Assembly (NCBI GenBank): GCA_003290165.1
Contig: QNQO01006985.1
Span: 248,001-312,000 of the forward strand
Origin: Berberis thunbergii
Taxonomy: Eukaryota > Streptophyta > Magnoliopsida > Ranunculales > Berberidaceae
Direction of reading: 5' to 3'
DNA length: 64,000 nt
The translations under genes and the position numbers were made by a program. Of this stretch, positions 10,516-23,809 are shown in pieces (the first letter of the stretch is position 1; every line of letters starts with the position of its first letter). The notes under the pieces are model-generated. The model was not told where the DNA came from and did no database searches. It saw nothing but the letters and a program-made list of their open reading frames with translations.

Positions 10516-10860
10516 AACCTCATAAGAAAAGGTATGTGAGTCTTAAGTGAATGTGTATTGTGTACAAGGTGTGATGAATCTGGAGACCTCTTGTTCCTTA
10601 ATTGTTTCATGGTCAATAGGGTAGGGACTGATCTCTTAACTGAATACAAGGTTATTAAGGTAATCCAAGGGAGCTTAAAACAATGGTTTTTAGACTGGAA
10701 TCCACCAAGTAACATTACTTGGTTGTTGACTTTGGCAGATAATACTACACACTGATATGGATTTTGTGGAAAGAAAGAAATATGTGCATTTTCAGTTGAA
10801 AGCCCCAATAGCGAGATTATCTCTTTCTCCAAATCTAGTCATTGCTTTGGTTTTGGGCGC
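10516..10860 (+). pseudogene. zf-RVT (LINE-type) remnant, right part
   Basis: The frame continues that of 1440-1648 with IRKGM, a stop, then CVLCTRCDESGDLLFLNCF and a QWFLDWNPP segment. The CxLC...C.E..DLLFL.C pattern is the zinc-binding half of the zf-RVT domain seen after plant LINE reverse transcriptases. Two tryptophan-containing motifs downstream fit the usual tail. It contains stops. Its separation from the left part is fully explained by E1. Confidence 0.6.
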
Positions 10861-12950
10861 ACGTTGGTGGGAAACTATGAGTGTCAGTTCATGTTTCAAT
10901 GTAAGAATTTTGTTTTTGTGTAGTGTGATGTAAATTGTAAGGTTTTGGGTTGTTAGTGAAGGTTTTAATCATTGATAGTTTCATTCTTTTCAGTTATTGA
11001 ATAAAACATTTCTTGTTTTGTCAGAGCAAAAATAAACAACCCACAAGTAAGGGTGCAGATGAAGCCATGTACGGAATCCTTATAAGTGAATGAATGTTTA
11101 GGTTTCTTCAATATTGTGTGCTTCATTTTTTTTTATCTTGATTCTGGGTTCAAAAATAGTGTAATATTCTTTCATAAATATTGTTATCAACATCATTAAA
11201 ATGAACATATTTCGAACCCATGTTTAGAAATTTATTCTATGTCTAATGTGTATGGGATTTCGTGCTTAGATAAATCTTTGACATGATATAATTGGAATTC
11301 TTTGTGCAATTGATGAAGGAGATTAGCATCTGCTTAAAGTAGTTTGAATTTAAAGTTAAATATTTAAAATCACATAATTGAGTTTGAATTGATTTTGAAT
11401 AATTAATGAAAAAATCTAGAAGAATATTAATTCACTATTGGATTCTAGTTACACTGGTGAATTTTTCAACCCTAGCACTCTTCCTAATTGAACCATTCTT
11501 CAAATAGTTTAGTAGGGCTTATTTCATTTTTTTATTGAATTATTTTCAGTTTTTTAATCCAATATTGTCTTTTTAGAGAATTTTTTTGGTCACTAGTTAA
11601 AATTTTTATTTGAGCTTTTAGTTTAATTTCCATAAGTTCTCATGGGCTCGACCTTGATTTGTCGGATCTACAAGTTGGATCTCATGTACTTGTGAGTAGA
11701 AAAGGTTGTGCAAACAGTAAAATTTTCAATAAAGTATCTAGTAAATCAATGACCTAAACCGCAGATGATTTGTTAGCTACCAAAAAAACCCTATTGTCAT
11801 GCATTTACATGTTTGGGGATGTTAAGCTAAGGTTAAGACTTGTATGACAAATGTAAGAAAATTGGACTCATGAGTTGTTGTCACTGTGGTGAATTATGTG
11901 TTTATATGATAGTTCTATTGGATAGTTTGGGATGAGAGCTTTCCAATGATGGGTAGAACATTCAATTTGGGTGTAAAATGTGATATGTGTATCAATTTGA
12001 AGTTGGTATGTTGAACATAAAAATCTGCTGTAAAATCAGCTGATTGAGGAAGATGATGACGTCATCTGTTTGGCCGAATTTTGACTCAAAAAGATCAAGT
12101 GGATTCTGGTTTTATTATCCCTCGTACTACCTTAATTTGGGTAACCATTAGTAAAAGTATACAAAGGATATTACTTTTGAAGAAAAACATGTTATCAAGA
12201 TCACCAAGATGTGAAAGAAAATCTTCATATGATGAGTGTTCAACATAATAATGTGGTCAGGTTTGTGCTTCAACAAAATGCGATTGAAAATCACCAAAAT
12301 ATCTGAGTCTGAAATTTGTGAACCTGTGGAACACATAGGGGTTCAACATTTTGGTTGGTTGATCTAAGATAGATATTCACGCCAGCAAAGAAAAATCTTA
12401 ATAATACAAAGTAAATAAGAAAACATAATTAAGTCCCAAGAATACCCTTTGTATATTCTTCCTCTCTCTCATCCGCTAGATAATTGTTGAGTTGAGTTGG
12501 TAGTGTTGTTATTGTTGGATTGGACCATTGAAACTGTGAAATGAGTAAAATTTTAGAGAACTTCTTTGTTCGAATTTGAATTCGAAATGGCAAGATTAGT
12601 TGCGCTCTCCTTGTCGTGATTTTGTTAGCGGATCTTGCATTTTATGTTACTAAAACCCAATCCAAACCACTTCCTTCTCTTCACCATTTTTTTCATCATC
12701 ACTTGCTCTTATTCCAACATCGCTACCATCATCTTCTAAAGTGATTATTCTCCAACACCATTTCATCCACCATTCACCATTTCACTGTCCATGACACTGA
12801 TGTTCAACAAGTCGCCGTTGACATGGGAGGATAGAAGGCATCAGCTAGTAGAATGAGCAGGGGGAAGAAAACTAGAGTTTGGAATGAGTCTTGAAAATAA
12901 ATTCGAAGAGATTGGTTGGTTTTGGGTAAGAACGATAAATTATTCATCCC
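10861..12950. other. Anonymous AT-rich intergenic DNA
   Basis: I see no gene, RNA or transposon end that I can support. Short open frames are isolated and have no recognisable motif. Confidence 0.4.
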
Positions 12951-13166
12951 TAGGGGCGGATCTAGAAATGTACACTGGGGGGCCAAGCATAATTATTTAC
13001 GATGATTAAAACATGTATGATCAAATAACGATCGTATTATCAGAGGGATGGGGGCAATTATTTCAATGGATGGATTATTATTGCATGTGCTATTAGATGT
13101 ATCTAACTATATAGCAATTTTTTCAGGGAGCATGGCCACCTCCCACACCCCCTGTTTCCACCCCTG
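12951..13166. mobile_element. hAT-like MITE (GGGGCGGATC family)
   Basis: The 216-bp unit begins TAGGGGCGGATCTAG and ends GTTTCCACCCCTG, giving imperfect inverted termini, with a G-rich stretch just inside the left end and a C-rich one just inside the right. Flanking octamers TTCATCCC and TCAATCCC agree at six of eight positions, compatible with a decayed 8-bp duplication. No coding capacity is present. The assignment rests on termini only. Confidence 0.5.
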
Positions 13167-14583
13167 TCAATCCCCAATCCCCAACTAAATTCAAATACTA
13201 AACGGATTCATATTTCTTTATTCTAGCAATTTACAAATCCCCAATAGAAAAATGGCTACTTAGCCATGACTAGTGTTTTTTTCCCAATTTTCTAGCTTAC
13301 GTGGCACCCTAGAGAGCCTACATAGTCCCTTCCGTCCCCAATAGTCAAGGCCAAAATAGGAGGGAAATGGGTCATGTGGCCTAATAGGACACATGGCCTA
13401 TTTTCAACCCATTTTGATTATTTTGATTACTCGGTTTCCTTCACTTCTTTCAATATTAGATGTCATTAATCTACTCGATATTATGATATTTTCGAGCATT
13501 TGGTCAATGTACTTTTATATTATGATAGTTACTCTAATTTAGTTAACGTACTTTAGTCTTATAATTAGTACACACTTTTTTTAAAAAAAAATTCTGAATG
13601 TATCAACAATGAAAAATTGAAAGTATCAATAATTATATATATAGAAAAACAATACATTTTCAATGGGAATTGCTCAGCGTATCGATCAAATTGCTCGGGT
13701 CACCCACTTGTCTTTAGTGGTTTCACTTCTCCGACCCAACCAACACCAACACTTACCACCATTCTATCTCCTCTGTCTATTTTTTATTCTTCACATGGAA
13801 GTGGGGCAGCATGGACATCCTTACTGATAATGCTAGCGGCAAAGATTTACAAAATGGAAGAGGAGAGAAGAAAGAGCCAAGTCTCTCTTCTTTTTCTTCT
13901 TGATTCACAATGAATAAGGGTGGTGGCAATTTAAGAGAAAAAGGGCATGGCAATGGATTTAGAGATTGAGAGGCGGCGGTGAGAATAAGAGAAGCTTGGG
14001 GGCAACAATGATAGGAGGATACGTGCAAGGGCGGCGGAAACAATTGATTTACAAATAAAGATATGAGGTGTAAGTCTGGAAACGGGGACGAGAAGGGTGT
14101 CGATGAGAAGAGCAAGAAGCCGATGGTGGTTTATAGAGGTGAGGTAGAAGGGAGTGGTGGTGTACGTCGAGTGCAAGAAGTAAGTTTGAATTTTTTTTAA
14201 AAAAAATTCAACTCTGGCGCCCTGAACAATTTGCTCGGGCTCCCAAAACATTTCCATTCTCAATAGCAAAATTGTGCTACAACATCATCAACTGAACATT
14301 CATTGTCCTTCAAATTATTTCTATGTGGGTATTGTATTCTACCAATGCATCTACTCGTTCTTGCTCAATTGTTGCAAATCCTTTTACATGCTCAGTGTGT
14401 TCGTGTGTAATTATGGTTGTAAATAAATGTTGTCTCTAACACAATTCATCTTGTATTACAACAACTTCTTATCTAAATACGATATTCTGAGATTCAAACC
14501 CTCAATTTTGGTTATAATTCCCTAACAACAGTAGATTTCCCAATTCCGTTGTGATTGCTTCAACATTTGTGCAGCTGAATCGG

Positions 14584-14621
<38 letters not shown>

Positions 14622-15531
14622 AATTTATCATAGAACTCCAATATATGATATCTTAAAAAGTAAACATCGAACCCAAACTTGTGAAAGTCATCAATTTGTT
14701 TATATAATTTAGACATAACTGAGACGATTTGATTATTAATCATAAAGTAATACACTCATGGGACGAATATTCTATATAATAAGTCATGTAGGTTTTTGTT
14801 TGTCTTGTAGATGTAGCCAAGGGCTAGGATTCAAAGTTGAAACCTGTTAAGGGCCAAGACTTCATGGAATGGATTGTACATAAATCACACCCCTGCTTGG
14901 TTCACTGCATGTTGTAAATGCAATTGATTTGCTGAAATTTTCATTTGTGAGTGTTTGACAAGTCACACGAGATTTTTTTTATTTATGAAAATTGATTTGC
15001 AAGACTTATTACATATGCAAAGATTTTTAGAAATACAATTTCTTTACCCACATTTACTCACATGTTAATTTGTGGGTAATGTGCATGCCATATGATCTTA
15101 TTATGAAAATATGGATACTGATATCAATTTTTGGGCGATTTTATTTGCATATAGTAAGTCAACAGTAGATAAGAAGAAAATTTGCAAGAAGTTCCATTCA
15201 CGGTGAACCAACGAAGCATAAAAGACTAAAAAAGTAAAAGAATAGTAAAATTTATGTTTAAGAATATATGATCGACACGTGGCAGAGAAAGAAAATATGT
15301 TTATCTTAATTCTCAAACTTAAAATTACTATAACTTTTATTTAATTGCCCTATTTCGATAAACTTGGTATCGTTGAAATCAAAATTTTAAGATCTTTCAA
15401 ATAAAATCAATGATCAATATAGAATGATGAAATTTTAAAATGATGTTTCTTTCAAAGTACATATAATTTTCATCGAAGAAGTACATAGAATTTAATTCAT
15501 TTACATAAAGTTGATAAAGATATTTGAAAAC
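13167..15531. other. Anonymous intergenic DNA with a (TA)n tract
   Basis: No gene is supported. A stretch at 13660-14270 holds two related CAAATTGCTCGGG segments in the same orientation, with possible inverted flanks, so it may be an old TIR element. The ends could not be fixed. A long AT microsatellite occurs at 14586-14619. Confidence 0.4.
14586..14619. repeat. (AT)n microsatellite
   Basis: About 17 uninterrupted AT units. Confidence 0.95.
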
Positions 15532-15536
15532 ATAAG

Positions 15537-16106
15537 TGATGATTAAGCCCATATTGGCAGAATCCAGAAGGTTGGATACAAATTGTCGCGCTCTATTAAG
15601 CCCATACGTCACATGGTAAAACCCAATACTCGTAAGCCATAATCAGGCAAGTATCTGGATGATCACCTACAACGACCAGGCCAGCAACACATTGGTTTCG
15701 ACTAGAAAACATATACCAGAGTATAAGTCGTGCATGGAAACTTCCTTGCATGAACAACACGCCAAAAGGGAAACATCTCCTGCAGAATTTATGTGCACAA
15801 GTCGTGTAGGAAAACTTTCCTGCATGGATGACTCCCAACTAGGAAAGGATCTCCAGTAAGATCTCTCTCCCTAAACTACGCCACCAAAGGCCTAGCCGAA
15901 TGAGGACTCTCGCAATTTAAATAAAACACAGAGTTGATGAGCAAATATACGCTATAGAACCCAATTTACAGCTTTAGGCTTTTTCTAGCCTTGTCTGATT
16001 TTAGCATCAGAATGCCATCGGCCACCACAACGGATGTCCTCGGCTCACTTGCGTTCCTTGTGCAAGTCCAAGTCAAGGTCAAGGAGAGCAAGATTCAACT
16101 ACATCA
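15537..16106 (+). repeat. E2 5' LTR, internally deleted
   Basis: This LTR is 570 bp. It starts TGATGATTAAGCCC, whereas its partner at 25704 has about 110 bp between TGATGA and TAAGCCC. It ends CAACTACATCA and is followed by the primer site. Confidence 0.85.
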
Positions 16107-16109
16107 GTT

Positions 16110-16127
16110 TGGCGCCGTCCGCGGGGA
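16110..16127 (+). other. E2 primer-binding site
   Basis: TGGCGCCGTCCGCGGGGA lies three bases after the 5' LTR. It is the same site type as in E1, with two differences in the second half. Confidence 0.8.
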
Positions 16128-16182
16128 ACAACGAAGTTCCTTGAAAAAACAGTGATATCACCTTGCCTCACAGTACAAAGAT

Positions 16183-18157
16183 ATGGTGACCACGAGATCT
16201 TGCAACAATGGAGCAGTCCCTGAGCCCTCGCATCAGTGGAAACAGCGGCGGACCCCAAAGTGGATCTATGGTCAACTCAGATGCAACAAATTGCACGAGC
16301 GACAGAGATATTCACCCCACAAAACCCTCCACCTGCAGAAGGAGAATGGGAGCAAAGAAAAACTCCGTCCCCAGAAAAACACCACGGAACACGTTCAAGA
16401 GAGCCTTGCTGCCCCTGCAGGCACTCATTAGACTAAAGTCGGAGACCCGGCGTCTAGGATGGATAGACAAGTCTCCCAGAACCCCATCTAGCTAGGGGCC
16501 ACCATCCTGATGTGTTATTCAACCTCACTGTCCCACCGTTCATGGATCATATCATGAATGAGTCTTTGCCAAAGAAATTCACAACGCCGAAGCTGGAGTT
16601 TTATGACGGGACGAAGAACCTGTCCAATCACTTGCGCCACTTCTAGTATGTAATGGCGCTCAAAGAGAGATCTGAAGCAACAATGTGGTCGTCATTCCCT
16701 ACCAGCCTAAAAAAGTTTGCACTAACATGGTTCCACAACCTCCCATCGAGGTCCATCGACTCATTTTGAACAATGGCAACAACGTTCCTTACACGCTTTG
16801 TTGGCAGCCAACAAATTAGGAAGGGTCTGCATTATCTGTTCACTCTCAGATAGAAGCCAAACGAGACGCTAAGGGAATACATCACGCACTTTTACGTTGA
16901 GTTGACTCTCATCAACGGCTGAAGCAGCGACACTGCGATCACAACCTTCTCATCGGGTATAAGGAGAGGCAAGTTCTATGATTTTCTCACTATGAACCCT
17001 CCAACCAATATGGCGGACTTACTGAAGAATGCCTAGAGATACATCGCTCTCGATGATACTCTGGCAGCCAAAAAGGTGGCGGAGTCTAAAAAGAAACCCT
17101 TTGCATCCAGAGACAAAAAAAGAGGGGAAAAAAAGGATGACGATGATAAAAAGAGGAAACACAATGATAGCAAGCCCATTTCTTGCCATGCAAGGCAAGA
17201 TAAGGCCTCCAACTACGTCGGGTCTAAATCTGTCACTCCCCTCAGCTCCAGTTTATCAAACGTCCTCAACTCTATCAAGAATTGGGAGGAGCTAAAGTGG
17301 CCCGCAAAACAGCGAGGAGACCCCTCTCGACATGATAACAACAAACACTGCTCCTTTCACAAAAGGGCGACTACAACACTGAGAACAGCAAGAGTCTCAG
17401 GAGTGAGATGTGGTATTGGATCCGAAAAGGGAAGCTCAAGGAGTTCCTAAGCTCGAACAAAAGGCAAGACCGGGCAAAGGAAAGGGAAGATTCTGTTAAG
17501 GATATGGAGAAAAAAATCCTGGCATCATATATGTGCTTCATGGAGTCGACTCCGAAGGTGAGCGATAAAAAAAGTCCCGCAAAAGGACGTTTCTTGAAAT
17601 GTGGATGCAACACACTTGTGAAGACAAACAAGTGCAGTGTGCACGTATTCAGAGCCCCGTCCCACCGTTGACGTTCACGAACTAGGACCTTTCAGGGCGG
17701 CCGTTCTTCTCACAATGACGCTCTGGTCATCTTGGTCCTTGTTTCAAAGTGGAAAGTGAAAAAGGTCTTGGTGGACATGGGAAGCTCTTGAAACGTCATG
17801 TTTCTCAACGCTTTTCGCCACATGCAACTCAAGAAGGCGAACTTAACACCCGCCAACCATCCCATGGTCGGGTTCAGCGGTGACAGATGCTTCCCTATTA
17901 GGAGGATCAACTTAATAGCAATGGCAGGAAAGCCACAATTACGGAAGTACCTTGTCCAAGAATTCATGGTGGTTGATGCTCCGTCTGCCTTCAACATCAT
18001 CCTGGGGAGGCGTTGGCTTCACCATATGGAAGCAGTGGTTACTACTCTACACCATTGCATCAAGTACAAGGCCAACCAGGCCCAAAGAACTATTCATGGA
18101 GATCAACCTTCAGCGAGATACTACCACTACATAGTGCTGAAGCAACTAGATTGCTAG
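16183..18157 (+). pseudogene. E2 gag-protease, decayed
   Basis: The start is MVTTRSCNNGAVPEP. A capsid-type Retrotrans_gag region lies around 16590-17060 (SLKKFALTWFHNLPSRSIDS-like and a LREYITHF-like motif). A K/D-rich basic segment follows (17080-17180). Next is a zinc-knuckle-like CSFHK...T..C segment around 17350, then WIRKGKLKEFLSS. The protease starts near 17765 with LVDMGSS, where the expected DTG/DSG is DMG, followed at once by a stop. It continues with GFSGDRCF, FNIILGRRWLHH and a conserved GDQPSAR motif. Frameshifts and stops are scattered throughout. After the protease the element goes on to about 18445, where E3 is inserted. No polymerase sequence is present. Confidence 0.75.
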
Positions 18158-18445
18158 CAATTATAGCTCGGGCCTGGATTCGAGGGAAGAATCACCCCAT
18201 GCAGACAGAGACAAAGCTCCAACAACTAAGGCTCAGCTATTCGATGAGCCAAAATTCAGTACCGAAAACACCATCAAGTCCAGCACAAAGCTAAGTAATA
18301 ACACTTCAACAAACATGCGCGAAGTTTACTCTTCAGTAACTTCGTCATCATCAACATTGGCGACACATGACGCTCTGACAAAAGAGCTACACAGTCTGAG
18401 CCAGAACCATGTGCATCTCTTTCGGGGTCAGATTAGCTTAGTTTA

Positions 18446-19143
18446 TGATGTAGTCGATTTCTGTTCTCCCTGCTCGCCTTAACCTAGACCTGCATAGGGA
18501 ATGCACGTGAGCCAAAGACCACCAGGTGGCGGTCATTGGCACTCTGATGCTTAAGTTAGATAATGCTTAGGAGAGGCTTAAAGGTGTAAATTGGATTTTT
18601 GTAGTGTACCTTTGTTCAGCGACCTTATCTCCCATTTATATTGCGAGAGTCCTTGTTCGGCTAGGCCTTTGGTGGCGTAGTTTAGGGAAAGAGATCTTGC
18701 TAGATATCCTTTCCTTATTGGGAATTGTCCATGTGGAGTAGTTTCCCTACACGACTTGTGCTCCTAGATCTGCGGGAAAGGTTTCCCTTTTTGAGTGTTG
18801 TCCATGCAGGGAAATTTCTCTGCCCGACTTTTACTCCAGCATTTGTTTCATAATCGAAACCAAAGTATTGTTGGGATGCCTATCTTGGGCCGATCCCCAG
18901 ATACTTGCCCTATCAGGGCTTACTCTTGCTTAGGGCTTACAAGTATTAGGTTTGACCGCGTGACATGTGGGCTTAGTGGCACTTTGCAATTTGGGTCTGA
19001 CCTTCTGGATCCTGCCAATCATGAGCTTAACGTTGTCTAGGCCTTGCTAGATTGAGCGTGCAATCAGGCATGCTTTGTTATGTTGACGAGATTATCATAA
19101 CACGTGTACAGTGCTGATCAGATGACGATTTGATGTATCATCA
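18446..19143 (-). repeat. E3 3' LTR
   Basis: This LTR is 698 bp. It begins TGATGTAGTCG and ends GATGTATCATCA on plus. It is followed at 19144-19160 by ACTATTCCCCCTGAG, whose complement is the polypurine tract CTCAGGGGGAATAGT. Confidence 0.85.
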
Positions 19144-19438
19144 ACTATTCCCCCTGAGTTGGTAGGCCATCTCATTGGTCCACCAAGTCATTTCATGTAG
19201 CAAATGTGCAGTCATGATGGTTGAGTTTGAGTTGTTTCCCCAAGCGACGAGCTTCATTAATTCAGTGTGCGTCTGCTCAAAAGAGAAAAAGATGGGAGTT
19301 TTGTTTTTTATATAGATTTCCTCTCTGTGGAGTTTGATTTTTTTACTCCTTCGATCTTAGAAACTATGTTTTGTCATAGCCCATTATGTGTTTTTGACTT
19401 TGCTCTTCTTTCCTAATCGAAAGCTTGTACGATCTCTC

Positions 19439-21947
19439 ATGGCGGACCTGAATCGGATTTTCGATGAACTGATCGCTAAGGACCGCAAGTTTTTTTAGAA
19501 GAGGACGCATTCCGAGTAAAGTCAGGAAGTCTTTGTAAAACATACCGAATTCCTGAAGATCCGGTGTTTTTCACTTTGGATGTTGATCTAACGTCAGTGT
19601 CCCCTCCAGAGGGGTTTATCTATCTCCATTGAGGTATGCTTCAATTGAGTGTTCGGTTTCCTATTATCAAATAAATTTGGGAGTTCCTAAAGTACCTCGG
19701 CATTGCGCCCGCTCAACTGGTGTCGAACGGGTATAGGACTGTGATTGCCATCCTGATTAGGGCAAAGGACACTGGTGTCCAAGTATTTTTGAGGGCAATC
19801 CAACTACTTACTTTCGTTCTGATAAACAAGCATGTTGTGTGCGTGCTGGCATCGTCAGACTGCTTTGCCAACTGAGTAAGTTATGGCAGAAATTATGTTT
19901 CATGGCTTCCCTGGACTAAATGAATTTCGAGCTTGTTGGTCGTCCGGTTGAGCGGGAATTCAGACAACTAAGTAAGTTCAATTTTGTTTTTGATCTTGTT
20001 GATGTTAAATGCATATCAGATTGACCTTTGCACTTTTCGTATGGAAATTCCCAACTTCAACACTTTCTGCTGAGGATAAAGCGGCTCTATAGGAGTTTCA
20101 CGACATGCCTCGTCTAAGGATAGAGGATGATGTTAAGTCTTCTAATATCAAGCCATTTGGACTATAGGCTCATTGACATAAGGCTCCCACTATTTTTAGG
20201 GTTTCGAAACCAAAGCCCAAAGGCGTATCTACCTTGAAGAATAGAAAGTTCCCAAAGATTAAGATCTCGAGCTCTTCAATAAGGGTAGAACTAAGTGAGG
20301 CACTTCCTTTTACTATTCATCTGAAGAGGCCTTGAGCTGTGTCTATACCCGTTCATGGGCGTTCAACTTCTTTCATATGGCGTCAAGCTATCGGACAGGT
20401 TCTTGACTCATCCGTTGGGGTGGAGATTATGTGTCCGAGGGGCATGATGTTCGGGCAAAGGCTCCCATTTCCCTTCCTGACTCGGAGAGGGAGTATCTGC
20501 AAATGGATGGGGTTGAAGATGTAACAAAGTTGAGTACAGAGTAGGTGGAGGTTCTGAACAAAGCGCTGCTGCAAGCGGGGTGGAAGTTTCATCTGGTGTG
20601 GGACCGGATCAACCCTTTTTGTTGAAAGACTTCGTTTGTGACCGTGTCAGGCCTGCTGAAGAGTCACTTGACTGTCGTTCTTATGGCAAAGGTCCCCTCT
20701 GCGTCGCTCGTCCCTCATATTAAGGTGATGACAGGTCTGAGGAATAACTCGCTTCCTTTTTCCCTGCCAACTGACTCTGAGTCGGCTCCTGAAAGATAAT
20801 TGATCGTTGCGAGTAAGGGGAGCGCTGTAAATGAGGGTCTTGATGCAGTAAAGACAATGAAGGTGGTGCTGGAGTGATTCCAATCCCGAATGACCTCCAT
20901 CCAGATGCTCATATCAGTCTATTTGCTCCGAATGTTGAAGAGATGAGCAACCAAGCTTGGCATCAGGAGGTTGACATTTCTTATGCTTCCAGGAAGCATA
21001 TTAGCAGGTGGAATGACTAGTTGGTGAACTGTGTTTCAGGGCCAAAAGGAGAGACACTGGGAGAGCATACGAATAAAGGGCATAAGCATCTCGTGTTGGG
21101 GATGTCATACCTGAATCAAGTGGTCGCAGCTGGGACTGACTCGTGAGAGAGTGTATACCATGGAACAAGTTTTACAAACTTGTAAAAGTCATACTCTGGC
21201 GTTCTTTACGAGATTGAATCATTGAGGAAGCAACTCGAAGCTCACTTAGATATTGGAAAGTCCTGGAGCACAAGGTCGGAGACTCGAAGGGTTCACTTGG
21301 AAACACTTTAGTCTGACCTAGTGGGTGCAATTTTCCCTAGAAACTGTGGTCGGAGTGCAAGCTGAGATATAGGCTCTGAATGCCGAGAAGGCCAAGGAGT
21401 CTGAATGGGCTGTTCAATGTTAGCATTTGGAGGCTAATGTTGATTTTAATGTCAAAAATGTGCAGACTACGGAAGAACGACTCCTTCTGGCAGAGAATGA
21501 TCAAAGTGTTGTTAATGATAAGCTGGGAACTGACACGCTGTTAAGCAAGCTAGAGCTGCTAGAGCGGGAGCTTGCAGAATCAAGGATGCGTGAGGAAAAG
21601 CTTATTAAGTCCCAGGGCACGTTTGAGTCAGTAGAGTCATGCATGGAAGGTTGAAGTTGTTGCAGCTTATGAAGGAGGAACATTTTGATTAGGATCATTT
21701 CTATTATAAAGAGGTAGAAATGATCTTAATCAAAATGTGTCTAAAGTTTTGTACGTTCTCGCGCATCAAAATGATCCTAATCAAAATGTCTTTCAACTGC
21801 CCTCATCATAATAGAAATGATCCACCCAAAGAGGAAGGTGACCCTGATGAGGGCGATCGAAAGACAGAATGTACAGATGTGTCTCATGCTTCCTCTCTTG
21901 CTGAGTTTGGTTCTGTTGTATCTGACTCTCCTCCTGATGAGGAGTAA
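19439..21947 (+). pseudogene. E3 aORF1: antisense Transposase_28-type protein, decayed
   Basis: The start is MADLNRIFDELIAK. The Transposase_28 region holds VRFPIIK-like, then QLVSNGYRTVIAILIRAK motifs around 19640-19770. A GTAAGT donor is present at 19972, as in E1, E4 and E5. The second exon begins around 20050. The coiled-coil half includes LEREYLQMDGVEDVTKLS-like and ERELAESRMREEKL segments. The end is VSDSPPDEE with TAA at 21945-21947. Many stops interrupt it. Near 21690-21790 the motif GATCCTAATCAAAATG or a close variant is repeated three times, a small local duplication. A TATA-like box lies at 19310-19318. Confidence 0.7.
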
Positions 21948-22239
21948 ACCTTGTATTTTTTGGCTTGCAAATTAATAACATTCTATACTTGTGCATTTTT
22001 CCTATACTTTCCATGCTAGTTTTTATCTATTTTTTTCTTATCATGATATTAGTCACCAGATGAAAGGCTCTGCTAGGTCAGGAAGTCATATGATTGATCT
22101 GTTGGTGAGAGTTCCAATTGCTTGTGTTGCGATAGTTCGGATGATCCTGCTCAGAATCCTCCTAGAAATCAGGGAGTGTGATTCACCCTTTGTCTAGCGA
22201 CCTGGCTGTATATCAGACCGGCAGTTGTTGTTATTATTT

Positions 22240-23340
22240 TAAGTAAACCAGTCAGACTGTGGTCCTAGCATGTGCAATTTTGTGGATGATCGAACAATAG
22301 TCTTCATGAGTCCTCTGAGTCGAGCTTCTAGAACTCTAACCGGACTTTCGACTCGTTTTTACCTACTATAGATGGAATAGGCTTAGTTACACCAGATGTT
22401 GATATTGCCAGTTATAACTGACTAAAACGGGGTCGAGTTCGGCGACCATCATTTGCGATTGAACGATGGTCCTTGGCGAGCCATCTCAATCAGGCGACGA
22501 GGGCACTGACTAGGCTCCCACTTTCCAACCCATCTTAATCCACTTTTGGCGGACTAGGAATTGGAGTGAGCCAGAAGTTATCATCGTTAGTCATTCTGAC
22601 TAAACTTTGGCAGAGTTTGGTGATCATTGTTTGTATTTGGCCAACGATCCCTGGCAAGCCATTGTGGCCAGGCATCATAGCGCTGACTAAGCTCCCACTT
22701 TCTAAACCGTCGAAATCCGCGCGCAACAAACTAGGCTTAGAGTAGACCAAAAGCCATTGTCATCAGAGGCCACTAACTAAGCTTTGGTCAGGTTTGATGA
22801 TCATCATCATCTCTGTAAGAGTGGTGATCCCTGGCAAGCCATCTTAATCCAGCGTCAAGAGCGCTGACTAGACTCCCACTTTCTAAGCCGTTGGAATTCG
22901 TTATCGGCGGATTAGGCTTTAAGCGGACCAAAAGCTATCATCATCGGTCGTCACCAACTAAGATTCGGTCGGGTTTGATCACTATTGTCCATGTTTGGAC
23001 AATGATCCCTGACAAGTTGTCTCGATCCAGCATCAGAGTGCTGACTAAACTGCCACTCTTTAAACCATTGGCACCCGTTTAACGGACTGGGCGTTAGAGC
23101 GAACCAGAAGCTATTGTCATAAATCGAAACCGACTACGCTTTGGTTAAGTTCGGCGACCATTATCTATAGGAGGACAATGGTCCCTGACAAGCCATTGTG
23201 GTCAAGTATTAAGACCGCTGACTAAGCTCCCACTTTCTAACTCATCGTCATCTGTTTTTGGCGAGTTACACGTTAGAGCGGACTAGAAGCTATTGTAATA
23301 AGTCGGGTCAGACTAAGTTTTGGTCAGTCGGGCATGCAAG
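22240..23340. repeat. E3 tandem array, about 178-bp units
   Basis: The GACTAAGCTTTGGT-type motif recurs at about 22420, 22598, 22775, 22956, 23132 and 23311, giving spacings of 176-181 bp. The consensus blocks are those of the E1 array (TCCCACTTTCTAA, GATCCCTGGCAAGCC, GCGGACTAGG). Confidence 0.9.
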
Positions 23341-23809
23341 TCTAACTTGGGTGTCTTAACTTGCTTAATTCACCTAGTGGTCTAATTTAGGAGCCGGATC
23401 GATTGATCGAACTAATAATAGATTGACCAGCTTTAATGAACAGCAGTAGAATAATAGTAGGCATACGCCTTGGATTTTTTGTAGGTGCGCTCCTTATTCC
23501 ATGGGCGCTCAAGGACTTCGCTCCTTGTGTCTTTACATGTGAGAGAGAAAAAAGAAAATCTTTATAGATCAGTGTGCCATGTGTACGATGCAGGTCACAA
23601 GACGGTTTAATATCGGTTATTCCCCCAATTAATGGGGATGCATGTAGGGTCATTAATTCGATGAATGTGAACTCGTGCAGTTGCAATTGGAACAGTCGTT
23701 TCCCTATTTCCTATATGACATTTAATGTTGACGTAACAGTTAGCTGACGTTGCTTCCTAAACCACCTCTCCTATATATAGGCTAGTTTTTCTTTATCTCA
23801 AGCATTGCA

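Noticed and set aside
13660..14270. Possible TIR element with GGGAATTGCTCAGCG and CGCCCTGAACAATTT ends
   Set aside because: The two CAAATTGCTCGGG segments are in the same orientation and the outer ends pair only loosely. No flanking duplication was found.
16183..16500. Three overlapping plus frames at the start of E2 gag taken as separate genes
   Set aside because: They are frameshifted pieces of one decayed gag, as comparison with E1 and E5 shows.
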